64,000 bases of DNA from Dryocola boscaweniae (GCF_025215095.1 NZ_JALHAP010000075.1:62001-126000), one strand, 5' to 3'; shown: positions 35,908 through 45,849, numbered from the stretch's first letter. The notes: generated by a model from the sequence alone, not told the origin. Numbers and translations are program-made.

Positions 35908-37107
35908 CTACCCTTTCTGCCGGACGCGGGCAATAAACTGCTCGACGTTCTCAACCTGTCCGGCAATCAGAATCAGATATTTGCCCAACTCAATGGCGTG
36001 GCTGATGCACGCGACGCGCATTTCATCATCTTCAATCGTTTCAAGATCTGCCACATGCGACATGCCCACCGTACGGCGAATAAGCTCCGTGCCGCAGTAG
36101 CCGATGGCATCTTTCCAGACGCTTTGCAGGAAACGAGCGGCGTAGCCCGGATAAGCCAACGCTGCGTCGCGAGTTTCTGTGCGTGCAAGCGTTTCAAAAC
36201 GTTCTGCAAAAGTAAGCCACAGCTCGCGGATATCCTGTAAGCGCTGCTCACGGAAGGCGGCGGCATCACGCGGGCCAAAGTGCCCCGGCTGGGCGCAGTA
36301 GTTCAGCAGCAGGTTACCGATAGCCGTGCCGATATCAAAACCAATCGGGCCAAAGTAACCGAACTCAGCATCAATAGCTTTCAGACTGCCCTCGGCGACA
36401 AATATTGAGCCGCTGTGAATATCGCCGTGCAGAAGAGCTTGCGCCGCCGAGAAGAAGCGATGCTTCAGCCCCGCCACAGCGATTTTCAAATCGTCGTCGT
36501 TGCGCAGCGCGGCAACCTGCGCTTCCAGCTCGGCTGGATAATTATTGCGGGCGTGATCGATAAACGGATCGTTAAAGAAGAGATCTTCGGTGATCTCGCA
36601 CATTTCAGGATTAATAAAGCGGGCGACCTGGGCTTTTTTGTCATGGGGATGCAGGCAGAAATCGGAGGTATGGAACAGCGTCCGGGCCAGATATTCCCCA
36701 AGCTGTGTCGCCGCCTGCGGATAATACACGCCGCTAATCAATTCACCGCGCCAGATGCGGTGGCTGGAGAGGTCTTCCATCACCATTACCGCAAGGGCCG
36801 GATCGTAGTGCAGAATCTGCACCGTGTGCTGCGGGCTATGTTTGTAATGCTCCACCAGCGTCTGCGCTTCTAAACGCGCGCGATCAAGGGTTAACGGCCA
36901 GGATTCACCCACGCAACGAACATAAGGCAGCGCCTGTTTAACAATAATGCGGCTCACGCCTGCGGAATCGAAGATTTTAAACACCAGGTTCAGGTTACCG
37001 TCGCCAACTTCCTGCGCGTCCACCAGGCAGGCTGGATTGGCCAGTCCGCCAAACTCTTGAGCATAAGCCACCGCGTCGGCTGCGGTAAACGTGCGGTATT
37101 GCGGCAT
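35908..37107 (-). CDS. mtnK: 5-methylthioribose kinase
   Basis: MtnK phosphorylates 5-methylthioribose to its 1-phosphate, the entry step of the salvage branch that uses separate nucleosidase and kinase. The 399-residue protein has a protein-kinase-like fold: the G-rich start [28 protein letters not shown], the catalytic loop [13 protein letters not shown] (about residues 228-240) and the metal-binding [17 protein letters not shown]. Length and sequence match the Klebsiella enzyme. ATG 37107 follows GAGGAACCGGC. The longer open frame upstream crosses the MetJ box and is not used. It is divergent from mtnA. Confidence 0.96.
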   Translation of the reverse strand: MPQYRTFTAADAVAYAQEFGGLANPACLVDAQEVGDGNLNLVFKIFDSAGVSRIIVKQALPYVRCVGESWPLTLDRARLEAQTLVEHYKHSPQHTVQILHYDPALAVMVMEDLSSHRIWRGELISGVYYPQAATQLGEYLARTLFHTSDFCLHPHDKKAQVARFINPEMCEITEDLFFNDPFIDHARNNYPAELEAQVAALRNDDDLKIAVAGLKHRFFSAAQALLHGDIHSGSIFVAEGSLKAIDAEFGYFGPIGFDIGTAIGNLLLNYCAQPGHFGPRDAAAFREQRLQDIRELWLTFAERFETLARTETRDAALAYPGYAARFLQSVWKDAIGYCGTELIRRTVGMSHVADLETIEDDEMRVACISHAIELGKYLILIAGQVENVEQFIARVRQKG

Positions 37108-37145
37108 TGCCGGTTCCTCTTCGAAATAAGTTAAATAAGCCGTGC

Positions 37146-37161
37146 AGACGTCTATACATCC
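37146..37161. promoter_or_regulatory. MetJ box between mtnK and mtnA
   Basis: AGACGTCTATACATCC contains one perfect met box (AGACGTCT) and an adjacent weaker 8-mer. It is placed for MetJ-SAM to repress both divergent genes. Confidence 0.8.
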
Positions 37162-37214
37162 ATGAGGCATGTTGGCACAATACGAAGCATCAACGCAACA
37201 TGGATTTAACACGC

Positions 37215-38234
37215 ATGCATAATTTAAAAACAACCAGCCTGCACGTTCGCGATAATCAACTGTGGATCCTCGATCAGCAGGCGCTTCCTCAACAGCAAAA
37301 CTGGCTGCCTGCGCATACCGTCGATCTGCTTGTCGGGCATATTCACGCCCTGCGCGTGCGCGGTGCGCCGCTGATTGGTCTTTCAGCAAGCCTGCTCCTG
37401 GCCCTGCTTGCTGAAAACGGCCTGCCGAAAGCCGAACTGGCGCAGGCGCTTGAAATCCTGCGTGCATCGCGTCCTACCGCCGTTAACCTGATGAACAATC
37501 TGGATCGTATGAAACAGGCGCTGGCGCAGGATGAGTTCGTTATTGCATTGAGCACGGAAGCGCTGCGTCTGGTGGAAGAAGATAAGATTCTCTGCAAGAA
37601 CATCGCGCTGGCCGGTTGTGAGCTCGTTAAACCAGGCAGCCGGCTGCTTACGCATTGCAATACCGGCGGGCTGGCGACAGCAGGCGTTGGCACCGCGATC
37701 GGCGTGATTCACAGAGCATTTGAGCAAGGCAATGTGGCAAACGTATGGGTGGATGAAACCCGCCCGTTGCTGCAGGGAGGACGCCTTACCGCCTGGGAAT
37801 TAGGCGAGCTGGGCATCCCCTACCAGCTAATTTGCGATTCGATGGCCGCAAGCCTGATGGCAAAGAAACAAATTGATGCCGTATGGGTCGGTGCGGATCG
37901 CATCGCCGCCAACGGTGACGTGGCGAATAAAATCGGCACCTACAGCCTGGCGGTGCTGGCGAAATATCATGATATTCCGTTTTACGTTGCCGCGCCGCAA
38001 ACCACGCTCGATTCAAACTGCCCGAACGGCGACGCCATCCCGATTGAACAGCGCTCCGCAGCAGAAGTGACAGGTGTCGCAGGCAGCTTCGGTGCGTTGC
38101 AATGGGCGCCGGAAAATGCGGCGGTTTATAATCCCGCCTTCGACGTCACGCCTGCCGGATTAATCAGCGGTTGGGTTCTGGACACCGGAGTAGTGACGCC
38201 GGAAATGGTTCGGGATGGGGTTTTTCGCGGCTAG
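37215..38234 (+). CDS. mtnA: Methylthioribose-1-phosphate isomerase
   Basis: MtnA isomerises 5-methylthioribose 1-phosphate to the ribulose form. The 339-residue protein has family blocks [14 protein letters not shown] [36 protein letters not shown] with the catalytic cysteine (about residue 152), [19 protein letters not shown] and the catalytic Asp region [24 protein letters not shown] 37215 matches the Klebsiella start (Mxx LxTTSL); ATG 37200 in the same frame would add five residues. It is divergent from mtnK with a MetJ box between. Confidence 0.95.
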   Translation: MHNLKTTSLHVRDNQLWILDQQALPQQQNWLPAHTVDLLVGHIHALRVRGAPLIGLSASLLLALLAENGLPKAELAQALEILRASRPTAVNLMNNLDRMKQALAQDEFVIALSTEALRLVEEDKILCKNIALAGCELVKPGSRLLTHCNTGGLATAGVGTAIGVIHRAFEQGNVANVWVDETRPLLQGGRLTAWELGELGIPYQLICDSMAASLMAKKQIDAVWVGADRIAANGDVANKIGTYSLAVLAKYHDIPFYVAAPQTTLDSNCPNGDAIPIEQRSAAEVTGVAGSFGALQWAPENAAVYNPAFDVTPAGLISGWVLDTGVVTPEMVRDGVFRG

Positions 38235-38294
38235 TTGTCAGGTAACTTTGTGCTCAATAATTGGTCTACGTCAGGGCGCAATAATTAACATGGA

Positions 38295-38921
38295 ATGATT
38301 GAGATGACACGATATGATATTTCCAGTAGTGAAGGCCGCTATGCTGCAAATCCAGATACGCAAGTGCTGGAAAACAAGCTCGGTTTATTCGACATCGAAG
38401 AGATTAACGGAGCCGAGTTAGTCCTGTTGGAAAAGTTGTATCAATCAATTTTTGAAGATAATTTCCCGCAATCTGTCATCACCGTAGATATGCTTAAACA
38501 CTGGCATTACCGCTGGCTTGGGAATATCTATGAATGGGCCGGTTTCGAACGTTCTGTCAACATCAGCAAGGGAGGATTTTTGTTTGCCCCCGCAGCCCAA
38601 CTCCCCAAGCTTTTAAACAGCTTTGAAACTGAATGCTTAAGCCAGTTCACCCCCTGTAGCAGCATGGGCAGAGATCGCATCATTGAGGCTATAGCCATCA
38701 CCCACGTGGAATTAATCCTCATCCACCCCTTCCGGGAAGGCAACGGGCGTTTAGCACGATTACTCGCTGATGTTATGGCTGTACAGGGAGGTTTTGGGCC
38801 ACTGAATTACCGATCCTGGGAAGAAAACAGATCCCAGTATATTGCAGCTATTCACGCAGGATTAAGTATGAACTATGAACCCATTAAACATTGGGTTCAA
38901 CGGGCTTTTGAGGCTGACTAA
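38295..38921 (+). CDS. Fic-domain protein (putative AMPylating toxin)
   Basis: The 208-residue protein has an intact Fic motif, HPFREGNGRLAR (about residues 147-158), whose histidine is the catalytic base and whose GNGR binds nucleotide phosphates and metal. No inhibitory (S/T)xxxE(G/N) motif is obvious in the expected N- or C-terminal self-inhibition positions, so an external antitoxin is expected. One is encoded convergently, overlapping this stop codon by three bases. The region is visibly A+T-richer than the mtn genes around it, suggesting acquisition. The target is unknown. The start is taken at ATG 38295; ATG 38304 is possible. Confidence 0.88.
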   Translation: MIEMTRYDISSSEGRYAANPDTQVLENKLGLFDIEEINGAELVLLEKLYQSIFEDNFPQSVITVDMLKHWHYRWLGNIYEWAGFERSVNISKGGFLFAPAAQLPKLLNSFETECLSQFTPCSSMGRDRIIEAIAITHVELILIHPFREGNGRLARLLADVMAVQGGFGPLNYRSWEENRSQYIAAIHAGLSMNYEPIKHWVQRAFEAD

Positions 38922-39085
38922 AGAGCGAGATGCAGATGGGAAAATTTTTTACGCTGCTTTTTAAGCATGCCTTCAACCTCATTAGACGTCTGACCGGTTT
39001 CAATGGCCGTTGAGGTCACAACAGAACGCTCGATCTGCGCATGAGAAGGCTTGGTGTATGGCTTTTCGATTTTTTTGCTGTTCAT
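38918..39085 (-). CDS. Small Fic antitoxin candidate (class I type motif)
   Basis: A 55-residue open frame on the strand opposite fic starts at ATG 39085, with GGGGGAACT directly before it. Its stop TAG 38920-38918 overlaps the fic stop tail to tail. The peptide begins MNSKKIEKPYTKPSHAQIER, and about residues 34-39 read SNEVEG, which fits the (S/T)xxxE(G/N) inhibition motif of class I Fic antitoxins such as VbhA and the YhfG group. The end is rich in Lys/Arg. Class I antitoxins normally lie upstream of fic in the same operon, so a convergent one is unusual. It was identified by reading; no homology search was done. Confidence 0.65.
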   Translation of the reverse strand: MNSKKIEKPYTKPSHAQIERSVVTSTAIETGQTSNEVEGMLKKQRKKFSHLHLAL

Positions 39086-39152
39086 AGTTCCCCCATTGCG
39101 AATGGTAATTATACGCCAAAAACGCAGTTTATGAAATCACCACTCTTATCCT

Positions 39153-39695
39153 TCAAGGCAGCTTCGGATAGGCATCCGCAATCGCGTCGCCGGTAAAATT
39201 CGCAATCCAGCCCTCAGGGTTATCAAAAATACGGATGGCGGTGAAGTGCGGCTGAGAACCCATATCAAACCAGTGCGGCGTACCTGCGGGAACGGAAATC
39301 AGATCGTTCTTCTCGCACAGGATCTGATAAATTTTGCCGTCCAGATGCAGGCAAAACAGTCCCGCGCCTTCCACAAAAAAACGCACTTCATCTTCGCCGT
39401 GCGTATGCTCGGAGAGAAACTTACTGCGCATCACTTCTTTTTGCGGATTGTCCGCGCGCATGCTGATCACATCCCAGCTTTGATAGCCCTTCTCTGCTAC
39501 CAGTTTATCGATGGCATGCTGATAGGCATCCAGCACCGTTTGTGGTTCCGGGTTTTGCCCAAGGTCGCGGTCGGCTTCCCAGCGTTCGAAACGCACGGCT
39601 TTAGCATTGAGTTGCTCACGGATAGCTTCGGCATCGGTGCTGTGCCACACCGGCTCGGAAGCCTGAGTGTCGGTGAAAATGGTCAGTGCGCTCAT
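39153..39695 (-). CDS. mtnD: Acireductone dioxygenase
   Basis: MtnD adds O2 to the acireductone, giving 2-oxo-4-methylthiobutyrate and formate with iron (or a CO-forming off-pathway reaction with nickel). The 180-residue cupin has the metal ligands in [13 protein letters not shown] (His, His, Glu at about 96-102) and GTPHWFDMG (His about 140). It is the last gene of mtnBCD, overlapping mtnC by four bases. Confidence 0.96.
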   Translation of the reverse strand: MSALTIFTDTQASEPVWHSTDAEAIREQLNAKAVRFERWEADRDLGQNPEPQTVLDAYQHAIDKLVAEKGYQSWDVISMRADNPQKEVMRSKFLSEHTHGEDEVRFFVEGAGLFCLHLDGKIYQILCEKNDLISVPAGTPHWFDMGSQPHFTAIRIFDNPEGWIANFTGDAIADAYPKLP

Positions 39696-40381
39696 GAGGA
39701 AAATTGCTCCAGAGTTATCTCGTCAAAACGGTTTACCTGATGGTGAACACTTTCCGTGTCCGCATCGCCACGAATTAACTGTACGGTATGCCAGCCCGCC
39801 TGTTGCGCGGCATCCAGCTCCTGGCGAATATCCGACAGGAACAGCAATTCGCCTGTCGGCTTACCAATCTGCGCGGCGATATTGCGATACGATTGCACGT
39901 CGCGTTTCGCGCCGACGTGGGTATCGAAATAGCCGCTGAACAAAGAAGTTACATCGCCTTCATCGCTATAACCAAATAACAATTTTTGCGCGTTTACCGA
40001 GCCCGAGGAATATACATACAGCGCCGCGCCCTGCTGCCGCCAGGCCTTAAAAGCGGGAAGCACGTCCGCGTAAAGATGGCCGGTAAAATCGCCGTTCACG
40101 TATCCATCACGCCAGATAAGGCCCTGAAGCGCTTTTAACGCGGTGGATTTTCGATCCTGGTCCATAAAATTAAATAAAACTTCAGTCAGCCGTTCAATAT
40201 CGGCTTCCGGTTCGTCAATCTCCCTTCGCAAATCGGCCAGGGTCGTCTGAATGCTTTCTTCATGCTGATGCTCACGCACGAAACCAGCCAGACGCTCGCG
40301 GGCGTACGGAAAGAGAACGTTATGCACAAAACTGATGTCGCTGGTAGTGCCTTCGATGTCGGTGACGATTGCGCGGATCAT
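39692..40381 (-). CDS. mtnC: Enolase-phosphatase E1
   Basis: MtnC enolises and dephosphorylates 2,3-diketo-5-methylthiopentyl 1-phosphate. The 229-residue HAD enzyme has motif [12 protein letters not shown] (residues 6-16), motif [17 protein letters not shown] and motif [15 protein letters not shown]. It overlaps mtnB and mtnD by four bases at each end, so mtnBCD is one tightly coupled unit. Confidence 0.96.
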   Translation of the reverse strand: MIRAIVTDIEGTTSDISFVHNVLFPYARERLAGFVREHQHEESIQTTLADLRREIDEPEADIERLTEVLFNFMDQDRKSTALKALQGLIWRDGYVNGDFTGHLYADVLPAFKAWRQQGAALYVYSSGSVNAQKLLFGYSDEGDVTSLFSGYFDTHVGAKRDVQSYRNIAAQIGKPTGELLFLSDIRQELDAAQQAGWHTVQLIRGDADTESVHHQVNRFDEITLEQFSS

Positions 40382-40992
40382 GTTCTCTCCAGCAGACGGC
40401 GCTGCATTTCACATTCAAATAAAAATTCCAGGCCTTCAAGATGCTGACGGGCCTGCGCGACGTTTTTTCCCCAGCAGGTTAGCCCATGACCACGCAGCAA
40501 GAAGCCGTAGCGCAGCGGATTTTCACACGCGTAGTGCTCAATACGGCTCGCCAGTTTTTCGATATCCTGGTCGTTGTCAAAAATGGCAATCGGCAGCGTA
40601 TCAAGGTGCGTCGTCTGGCCGCTCAGAGACTTCTGCATTTCATAACCCTGCAGGATTAGGACGTCTGATTTCTCCACCCGTGACAGCACGGTCGAGTTGA
40701 CGGTATGGGTATGCAAAACGGCGCCCGCATCCGGGAAGAGTCGATAAATAAGAGTGTGTAATCCTGTTTCCGCTGAGGGTTTACGGCCGGAAGGCGCGCG
40801 ATTGCTGGCGATTTCCACCCGGATAAAATCGTTAGCCGTCAGGCTGCCTTTATCTTTGCCGGATTCACTAAGCAGGCAGTGAACGTCATCTTCCCGCATC
40901 GACATGTTGCCGCTGGTTGCCGGCGCCCAACCTTTTGCGCCTATCCAGTGACAGGCCGTTACGAGTTCGGCGAGTTGCAGATGTGCCGTCAT
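40378..40992 (-). CDS. mtnB: Methylthioribulose-1-phosphate dehydratase
   Basis: MtnB dehydrates 5-methylthioribulose 1-phosphate. The 204-residue class II aldolase-fold protein shows [13 protein letters not shown] (about residues 21-33), the zinc histidines in [15 protein letters not shown] and the third in [14 protein letters not shown] 40992 has AAGGAAGGAT immediately before it and gives the family length; the open frame extends 24 codons upstream through the promoter. It is first in mtnBCD, with a MetJ box upstream. Confidence 0.95.
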   Translation of the reverse strand: MTAHLQLAELVTACHWIGAKGWAPATSGNMSMREDDVHCLLSESGKDKGSLTANDFIRVEIASNRAPSGRKPSAETGLHTLIYRLFPDAGAVLHTHTVNSTVLSRVEKSDVLILQGYEMQKSLSGQTTHLDTLPIAIFDNDQDIEKLASRIEHYACENPLRYGFLLRGHGLTCWGKNVAQARQHLEGLEFLFECEMQRRLLERT

Positions 40993-41038
40993 ATCCTTCC
41001 TTATATGCAGGTGCGATGTCGCTATATCGTTATGGTTT

Positions 41039-41054
41039 AGACGTCTAAGCGTCT
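41039..41054. promoter_or_regulatory. MetJ box between mtnB and mtnE
   Basis: AGACGTCT followed directly by AAGCGTCT: two adjacent met boxes, 8/8 and 6/8. They are placed to repress both mtnBCD and mtnE. Confidence 0.85.
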
Positions 41055-41132
41055 TGATTGCCAAAGCTTAACATCGACGTTATAGTCCAGCAACACAAGG
41101 AATACACGCATCACGTTAAAGGTCGCAGAATA

Positions 41133-42293
41133 ATGAGCCAGAACCCCTTGATTCCTGAGAGCAAATTGCCCGCACTCGGCACCACCATCTTCACGCAAAT
41201 GAGCCAGCTTGCGCAGCAGCATCAGGCCATTAATTTATCCCAGGGCTTTCCGGATTTCGACGGTCCTCGTTATTTGCAGGAGCGCCTCGCTTTTCACGTG
41301 GCTAACGGCGCAAACCAGTATGCGCCGATGACCGGCGTGCAGGCGCTGCGCGAAGCCATTGCCGATAAAACCGCCGGGCTATACGGCCATAAACCTGATG
41401 CAAATACCGATATCACGGTAACAGCCGGGGCGACAGAAGCCCTTTACGCGGCCATTACCGCGCTGGTTCGCCCTGGTGATGAAGTGATTTGCTTTGACCC
41501 AAGCTACGACAGCTATGCTCCGGCCGTGACGCTTTCCGGCGGAGTGCTCAAACGTATCGCCCTGCAACCGCCTTTTTTCCGCGTTGACTGGGAAGAGTTC
41601 GCCACATTGCTTAGTCCGCGCACGCGCCTGGTTATTCTGAACACGCCGCACAACCCATCGGCAACGGTGTGGCGTAAAAGCGATTATGCGGCGCTCTGGC
41701 AGGCAATCAAGCAGCATGAAGTTTATGTTTTGAGCGATGAAGTTTACGAGCACATTTGCTTTGCCGAAGAAGGTCATGCCAGCGTGCTCGCCCATCCGCA
41801 GCTTCGCGAACGTGCAGTTGCCGTTTCTTCTTTTGGCAAAACGTTTCATATGACAGGTTGGAAAGTAGGCTACTGCGTGGCGCCAGCGGCGCTTAGCGCC
41901 GAATTGCGCAAAGTGCATCAATATCTGACTTTCGCAGTGAATACTCCGGCGCAGCTTGCAATCGCGGATATGCTGCGCGCGCAGCCCGAGCATTATCGTG
42001 AATTACCGGATTTTTATCGTGCCCGACGCGACAGATTTGTTCAGGCGCTGGCGGACAGCCGCTTTGAGATACTGCCGTGCGAGGGAACCTATTTCCTGCT
42101 GGCGGATTACAGCGCGATTTCGGATCTGGACGACGTGAGCTTCTGCCAGTGGCTGACCAAAGAAGTAGGCGTTGCGGCGATTCCGCTGTCGGTGTTCTGC
42201 GCCGATCCGTTCCCGCATAAGCTGATTCGCCTGTGTTTTGCGAAGCAGGAAGCGACGCTGGATGCGGCGGCTGAACGTTTGTGTAAGGTTTAA
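41133..42293 (+). CDS. mtnE: Methionine aminotransferase (MtnE/YbdL)
   Basis: This PLP aminotransferase converts 2-oxo-4-methylthiobutyrate to methionine, closing the salvage route; E. coli YbdL is the homologue. The 386 residues equal the E. coli length. Fold-type I marks are LSQGFPDFDGP, NQYAPMTGVQALREA, VTAGATEALYAAI, LNTPHNPSATVW, and the PLP lysine in SSFGKTFHMTGWKVGY (about residue 235). I start it at ATG 41133 (MSQNPLIPESKL), with AAAGG upstream. The open frame continues 25 codons into the promoter. Confidence 0.96.
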   Translation: MSQNPLIPESKLPALGTTIFTQMSQLAQQHQAINLSQGFPDFDGPRYLQERLAFHVANGANQYAPMTGVQALREAIADKTAGLYGHKPDANTDITVTAGATEALYAAITALVRPGDEVICFDPSYDSYAPAVTLSGGVLKRIALQPPFFRVDWEEFATLLSPRTRLVILNTPHNPSATVWRKSDYAALWQAIKQHEVYVLSDEVYEHICFAEEGHASVLAHPQLRERAVAVSSFGKTFHMTGWKVGYCVAPAALSAELRKVHQYLTFAVNTPAQLAIADMLRAQPEHYRELPDFYRARRDRFVQALADSRFEILPCEGTYFLLADYSAISDLDDVSFCQWLTKEVGVAAIPLSVFCADPFPHKLIRLCFAKQEATLDAAAERLCKV

Positions 42294-42301
42294 TTGAGGA
42301 G

Positions 42302-42412
42302 CGGTGGATGGCGCTGGCGCTTATCCACCCTACACGAATCCCAGATCGGGTATGGGTAATGCCGCCCGCACCTGGCAACCGTAAGTCGGGTATGCGTAGC
42401 GCTACCCGACTT
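42302..42412. repeat. REP-like palindrome pair between mtnE and opgB
   Basis: 42302-42333 has GGTGGATGGCGC / ATCCACC arms; 42381-42412 has GTCGGGTA / TACCCGAC arms. They fill the convergent gap. Confidence 0.78.
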
Positions 42413-42414
42413 CA

Positions 42415-44703
42415 TTAAGCCGCCGGCACCACTTTAATATTCTCCATTCCAATCCCCAGCTTGCGCGGTTCATGGCCGAGGATATTGCCTTCATTGGATA
42501 ACTGCGGCTCCGGTGGAATAATTTCCAGCGTATTGCTGCGCTCCGGGTTATCGAAATGCAGCGTGGTGGTGCTGAGCTCTGCGCCAAGCGTCAAAGTTTG
42601 CTGTTGATTGCCCACTTTAACCGGCACCGGTTTACCGGCGTTTGGCCCGAAGGCCTTGGCGGTGATGACCAGATCAAATTTCTCCGGCAGCGGTTCGGCA
42701 TATTCAATCTTCACCTCCGGCGCCAGATTAGCATTAGACCAACGGCCCCAGTCCTCAGGACGTGAGATGCCGGTAAACTGCTTCACGTTAAGCGGCGCGC
42801 CCGGCACGCTGAAGATAAAACTATCGGCCTGATAGCGAATCGCGTTTTCATCAATTCTCAGCGTCGCCACGTTATGATTGAATCTGTCTTTATCGAGCAG
42901 CTCATCAGCGAATTTCACCTTCTGCTTATCAATTTGGGCTTCCACAAGGTGCACCGAAGGCTTGCCGCCTAGCTGCCCCTGCGACACGCATAATCCGGTG
43001 GAAAGCGCCAGTTTCGGCTCCCACAGACGCGCCATCTTGAAGCAGCGGTCAACCCAGATAAATTTATCTTTAACGCTAAAACCAGCCAGTTGATAACGCA
43101 GCGGCGCGGAATATTCGCTTTCCGGCAGCGGCTCAATTTTGTCTTCCGAAATACGCAGCAGCAAAGGCATTTTGAAATGCGCCCCGGAGAAGCTGAAAGT
43201 ATTTTTCTCCCGTTCGATGGTGTATTCCGTGATGGTTTTCGGGAAGTTCCACAGGTCGATAACGTCCGGTTTCCACTCAAGGATCTTATCTTTGATATTC
43301 AGAAAGACGGAAGAGAGCGACTCGCCAGAAATACTGCTGCGGCCAAGACCGATATAGTTGTCGCCGCCCAGAATATCCAGCACCGTTGCGCCGTTATCCA
43401 TCGTGCTGCGTTTCACCGGAATTAATTTAGCTTCAGGTTTATCGCCCCGAATAATAAAGAACAAATTATCTCGCTCCTGCTTATTCAGGTAGGTATAAGC
43501 CGTGTTGTTCATTGCCAGATGATCGGAAGAAACAACAATCACCGTATTTTTAAAATACGGCGAGGCTTTAATTTTTTCGATTAATGCCGCTACGTGTTCC
43601 TGGCTGCAGGCTACCGCGCTAAACGACTGGTTAACTTTGCCGTCGAAAGTGTAGCTGCGACGGTTGCAGGTTTTTGAAATAAACCCGTCCGGATGGTGGG
43701 TATCCACCGTCAGCGTGAACAACGAGAAGCGTTTATTGGCTTTCGAAAGCTCAATGAATTTCTCGTAAACCTCGTCCAGCACCGTGTCATCGTAATAACC
43801 CCAGTTATTTTTATAGCTCGGGTCGGCCACCATTGTTTTCAGCTCCTGTGCGCCGTACATATGGTCGAAGCCGTGAGACTGTAAAAAGACGTCTTTGCCG
43901 CCAAAGCGCAGGTCCGCGCCCTGCATAAAGTAGTTTTCATAGCCGGAGGCTTTCAGGATATCGCCAAGGCAGACGTTTTTCGGGAAGATGCTCGACACCG
44001 ATGCCGACGAGTTGCCTTCAAAAGGCGCAAACAGCGGAATGCCGCACTGGGAGGAAACCATCCCGGCAATGGTATAACCGGTGCCGGGAAGCTGGCCTGT
44101 GTGGCTGAAATCCAGACCGGAATCCTTCAGGCCGGTTAATTCCGGGGCGAGATCGGGGAATAATTCCGGCTGGAAATAGGTACGCTCAAGACTTTCACCG
44201 TAAATATAAACCAGGTTCAGCTTTGGATTATTAATGACGCCATGCGGGACTTTATAATAAGCGTCAAAATCGGACTCCCCGTTGCGGGTCTGAGTTTTTA
44301 CTAAATCAACGACCTGGCGGAACGCGGAAGACGCATCCACGCAGGCCAATGCCAAAACCACGGCCAGCAGGCTGTAGCCAAAATGATGAGGATGGTTTTT
44401 ACGGCGACGCAAAATCCACGTCAGCAAACCAAAAATAACCACCAGCCCCGCCAGCACGCCCAGGCCCGGAAGAATGTACTTGCCGATGCCCGCGCCCGTC
44501 AGGCTGCTGGTTAGCGTATAAAGTACGGCGTCGTTGATCCCGTCGCCGGTAAAATAGTTACTGGCGACCAGCGTCACATTCAGGATGATATAAAGAGTTA
44601 AAATCAGCAGAATAGAGCCAAACCACCAGATATTTCGTCCGGCTTTTACGGCGTAAACAGCGATAGCTGCCACAAACAACACGATTGAAAGCAATTCTGA
44701 CAA
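42415..44703 (-). CDS. opgB: Phosphoglycerol transferase I (OpgB/MdoB type)
   Basis: OpgB transfers phosphoglycerol from phosphatidylglycerol to periplasmic glucans. The 762-residue protein has four N-terminal membrane segments (residues 1-130) and a large periplasmic sulfatase/LTA-synthase-like domain: [15 protein letters not shown] with the probable nucleophile Thr, [25 protein letters not shown] and [13 protein letters not shown]. It aligns with E. coli OpgB to the end ([19 protein letters not shown]). The start TTG 44703 (MSELLS) matches E. coli, with GAGGGGC upstream; GTG 44718 is possible. In E. coli opgB lies elsewhere (near dnaTC), so this may be a second copy or a moved gene. Confidence 0.88.
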   Translation of the reverse strand: MSELLSIVLFVAAIAVYAVKAGRNIWWFGSILLILTLYIILNVTLVASNYFTGDGINDAVLYTLTSSLTGAGIGKYILPGLGVLAGLVVIFGLLTWILRRRKNHPHHFGYSLLAVVLALACVDASSAFRQVVDLVKTQTRNGESDFDAYYKVPHGVINNPKLNLVYIYGESLERTYFQPELFPDLAPELTGLKDSGLDFSHTGQLPGTGYTIAGMVSSQCGIPLFAPFEGNSSASVSSIFPKNVCLGDILKASGYENYFMQGADLRFGGKDVFLQSHGFDHMYGAQELKTMVADPSYKNNWGYYDDTVLDEVYEKFIELSKANKRFSLFTLTVDTHHPDGFISKTCNRRSYTFDGKVNQSFSAVACSQEHVAALIEKIKASPYFKNTVIVVSSDHLAMNNTAYTYLNKQERDNLFFIIRGDKPEAKLIPVKRSTMDNGATVLDILGGDNYIGLGRSSISGESLSSVFLNIKDKILEWKPDVIDLWNFPKTITEYTIEREKNTFSFSGAHFKMPLLLRISEDKIEPLPESEYSAPLRYQLAGFSVKDKFIWVDRCFKMARLWEPKLALSTGLCVSQGQLGGKPSVHLVEAQIDKQKVKFADELLDKDRFNHNVATLRIDENAIRYQADSFIFSVPGAPLNVKQFTGISRPEDWGRWSNANLAPEVKIEYAEPLPEKFDLVITAKAFGPNAGKPVPVKVGNQQQTLTLGAELSTTTLHFDNPERSNTLEIIPPEPQLSNEGNILGHEPRKLGIGMENIKVVPAA

Positions 44704-44902
44704 CTGCCCGCCCCTCACTAAAATGGACGCCCACCCGGCGCAACGCTTGCTTCAGAGGAATTCTGAGCGCTCAATCTAGCCCTGAAGACACAGCGTTGCA
44801 ATTTGTCTGTCACAAAAGTGTGCTGCGTTTCGGAATTGTTGAGTATTTCCCCTTTATAGGAAAAGTCTATTGCAGCCATTGATACTACGATTGCCCGACA
44901 GA

Positions 44903-44932
44903 TTGACCCTCCCACCGCTTCGATGCTGTAAT
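44903..44932 (+). promoter_or_regulatory. Sigma-70 promoter of the candidate sRNA
   Basis: TTGACC (44903-44908) and TGTAAT (44927-44932), spaced 18 nt. Each hexamer matches the consensus at five of six positions. Transcription would start near 44939. Confidence 0.55.
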
Positions 44933-44938
44933 TCCCGC

Positions 44939-45016
44939 GCTGTTATGATTTTTTAAAGTGGAATTGTAACGCGCAACATTAAGAGGCCACCCCGCAACGG
45001 GTGGCCTTTTTCTTTT
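44939..45016 (+). ncRNA. Candidate small RNA upstream of ahpC
   Basis: A sigma-70-like promoter is followed about 50 nt later by a perfect 9-bp stem (AGGCCACCC / GGGTGGCCT) and a ten-base T-rich tail. It ends on the plus strand more than 100 nt before ahpC and with no plus-strand gene upstream. A transcript of about 78 nt is implied, with an unpaired A/U-rich 5' part (TTATGATTTTTTAAAGTGG), as in Hfq-binding sRNAs. I do not recognise it as a named sRNA. An early-terminated ahpC leader is the alternative reading. Confidence 0.5.
44984..45016 (+). terminator. Rho-independent terminator of the candidate sRNA
   Basis: The stem 44984-44992 pairs with 44999-45007 around the loop CGCAAC, and is followed by TTTTCTTTT. 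The orientation is plus, because the T-tract lies only on that side. Confidence 0.85.
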
Positions 45017-45126
45017 GCGGCAATCGCTTTGTAAGGTATGACTTATTGATTCAATAAAACCTACCCATTAGAGTTGAGCGCCCAACTTCGGTACCTTTCT
45101 CCCATCGCAAAACGGAGGAAGTTCAG

Positions 45127-45690
45127 ATGTCTTTAATTAATACCAAAATCAAACCATTCAAAAACAGCGCTTTTAAAAACGGTGAATTCATCGAAGTTAC
45201 CGAGCAGGACGTAGAAGGTCGCTGGAGCGTATTCTTCTTCTATCCGGCCGACTTTACCTTTGTATGCCCAACTGAACTGGGCGACGTGGCTGACCATTAC
45301 GAAGAATTCCAGAAATTGGGCGTAGATATCTATTCTGTTTCTACCGACACCCATTTCACCCACAAAGCATGGCACAGCAGCTCTGAAACCATCGCGAAGA
45401 TCAAATACGCGATGATTGGCGACCCAACCGGCGCGTTGACCCGCAACTTCGAAAACATGCGTGAAGACGAAGGTCTGGCGGACCGCGGTACCTTTATCGT
45501 TGACCCACAGGGCATCATTCAGGCTATCGAAGTGACTGCGGAAGGCATTGGCCGTGACGCGTCTGACCTGCTGCGTAAAGTGAAAGCGGCTCAGTACGTA
45601 GCTTCTCACCCAGGTGAAGTTTGCCCGGCTAAATGGAAAGAAGGCGAAGCAACTCTGGCTCCGTCTCTGGACCTGGTCGGCAAAATCTAA
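45127..45690 (+). CDS. ahpC: Alkyl hydroperoxide reductase, peroxidatic subunit
   Basis: AhpC is a typical 2-Cys peroxiredoxin that reduces H2O2, organic peroxides and peroxynitrite. In the 187-residue protein the peroxidatic cysteine is in [14 protein letters not shown] (about residue 47) and the resolving one in [13 protein letters not shown] (about 166). AhpF, encoded next, recycles it. An ERIC element and a hairpin separate the two genes. Confidence 0.98.
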   Translation: MSLINTKIKPFKNSAFKNGEFIEVTEQDVEGRWSVFFFYPADFTFVCPTELGDVADHYEEFQKLGVDIYSVSTDTHFTHKAWHSSSETIAKIKYAMIGDPTGALTRNFENMREDEGLADRGTFIVDPQGIIQAIEVTAEGIGRDASDLLRKVKAAQYVASHPGEVCPAKWKEGEATLAPSLDLVGKI

Positions 45691-45691
45691 T

Positions 45692-45820
45692 TTTTCTTCG
45701 GTTTTTGCTCCATAGCTGCGTTGGCTTCACTCTCGCACCCCGGTCACTTACTTATGTAAGCTCCCGGGGACTTAAGAGTTCGCCGCCTTACTCTGAAGCA
45801 AAATCCTTTGAAAAATGGTC
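45692..45820. repeat. ERIC (IRU) element between ahpC and ahpF
   Basis: The centre, CACCCCGGTCACTTACTTAT followed by GTAAGCTCCCGGGG, is the ERIC core palindrome. The flanks AGCTGCGTTGGCT and CGCCGCCTTACTCTGAAGC with AAAATCCTTTGAAAAATG are the known ERIC ends. It is full length (about 127 bp). It lies in the ahpCF transcript and will fold as RNA. Confidence 0.9.
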
Positions 45821-45826
45821 ATTAAG

Positions 45827-45849
45827 CGGGTGCGGTTTTGCACCCGTTT
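45827..45849 (+). terminator. Hairpin downstream of ERIC, before ahpF
   Basis: CGGGTGC (45827-45833) pairs with GCACCCG (45840-45846), followed by only TTTC. It is probably an attenuating terminator that keeps ahpF below ahpC. Confidence 0.6.

Larger units (their letters stand above)
44704..45126. other. Intergenic region opgB-ahpC
   Basis: A 423-nt gap. The left part should hold the opgB promoter, the centre a candidate small RNA with its own promoter and terminator, and the right part the ahpC promoter. ahpC is OxyR-activated in relatives, but I see no clear OxyR site. CGGAGGAAG precedes the ahpC ATG. Confidence 0.6.

Noticed and set aside
38984..38991. A perfect met box (AGACGTCT) inside the Fic antitoxin candidate
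   Set aside because: It is a single 8-mer without a neighbouring repeat and lies within a coding frame. MetJ needs at least two adjacent boxes. It is likely chance.
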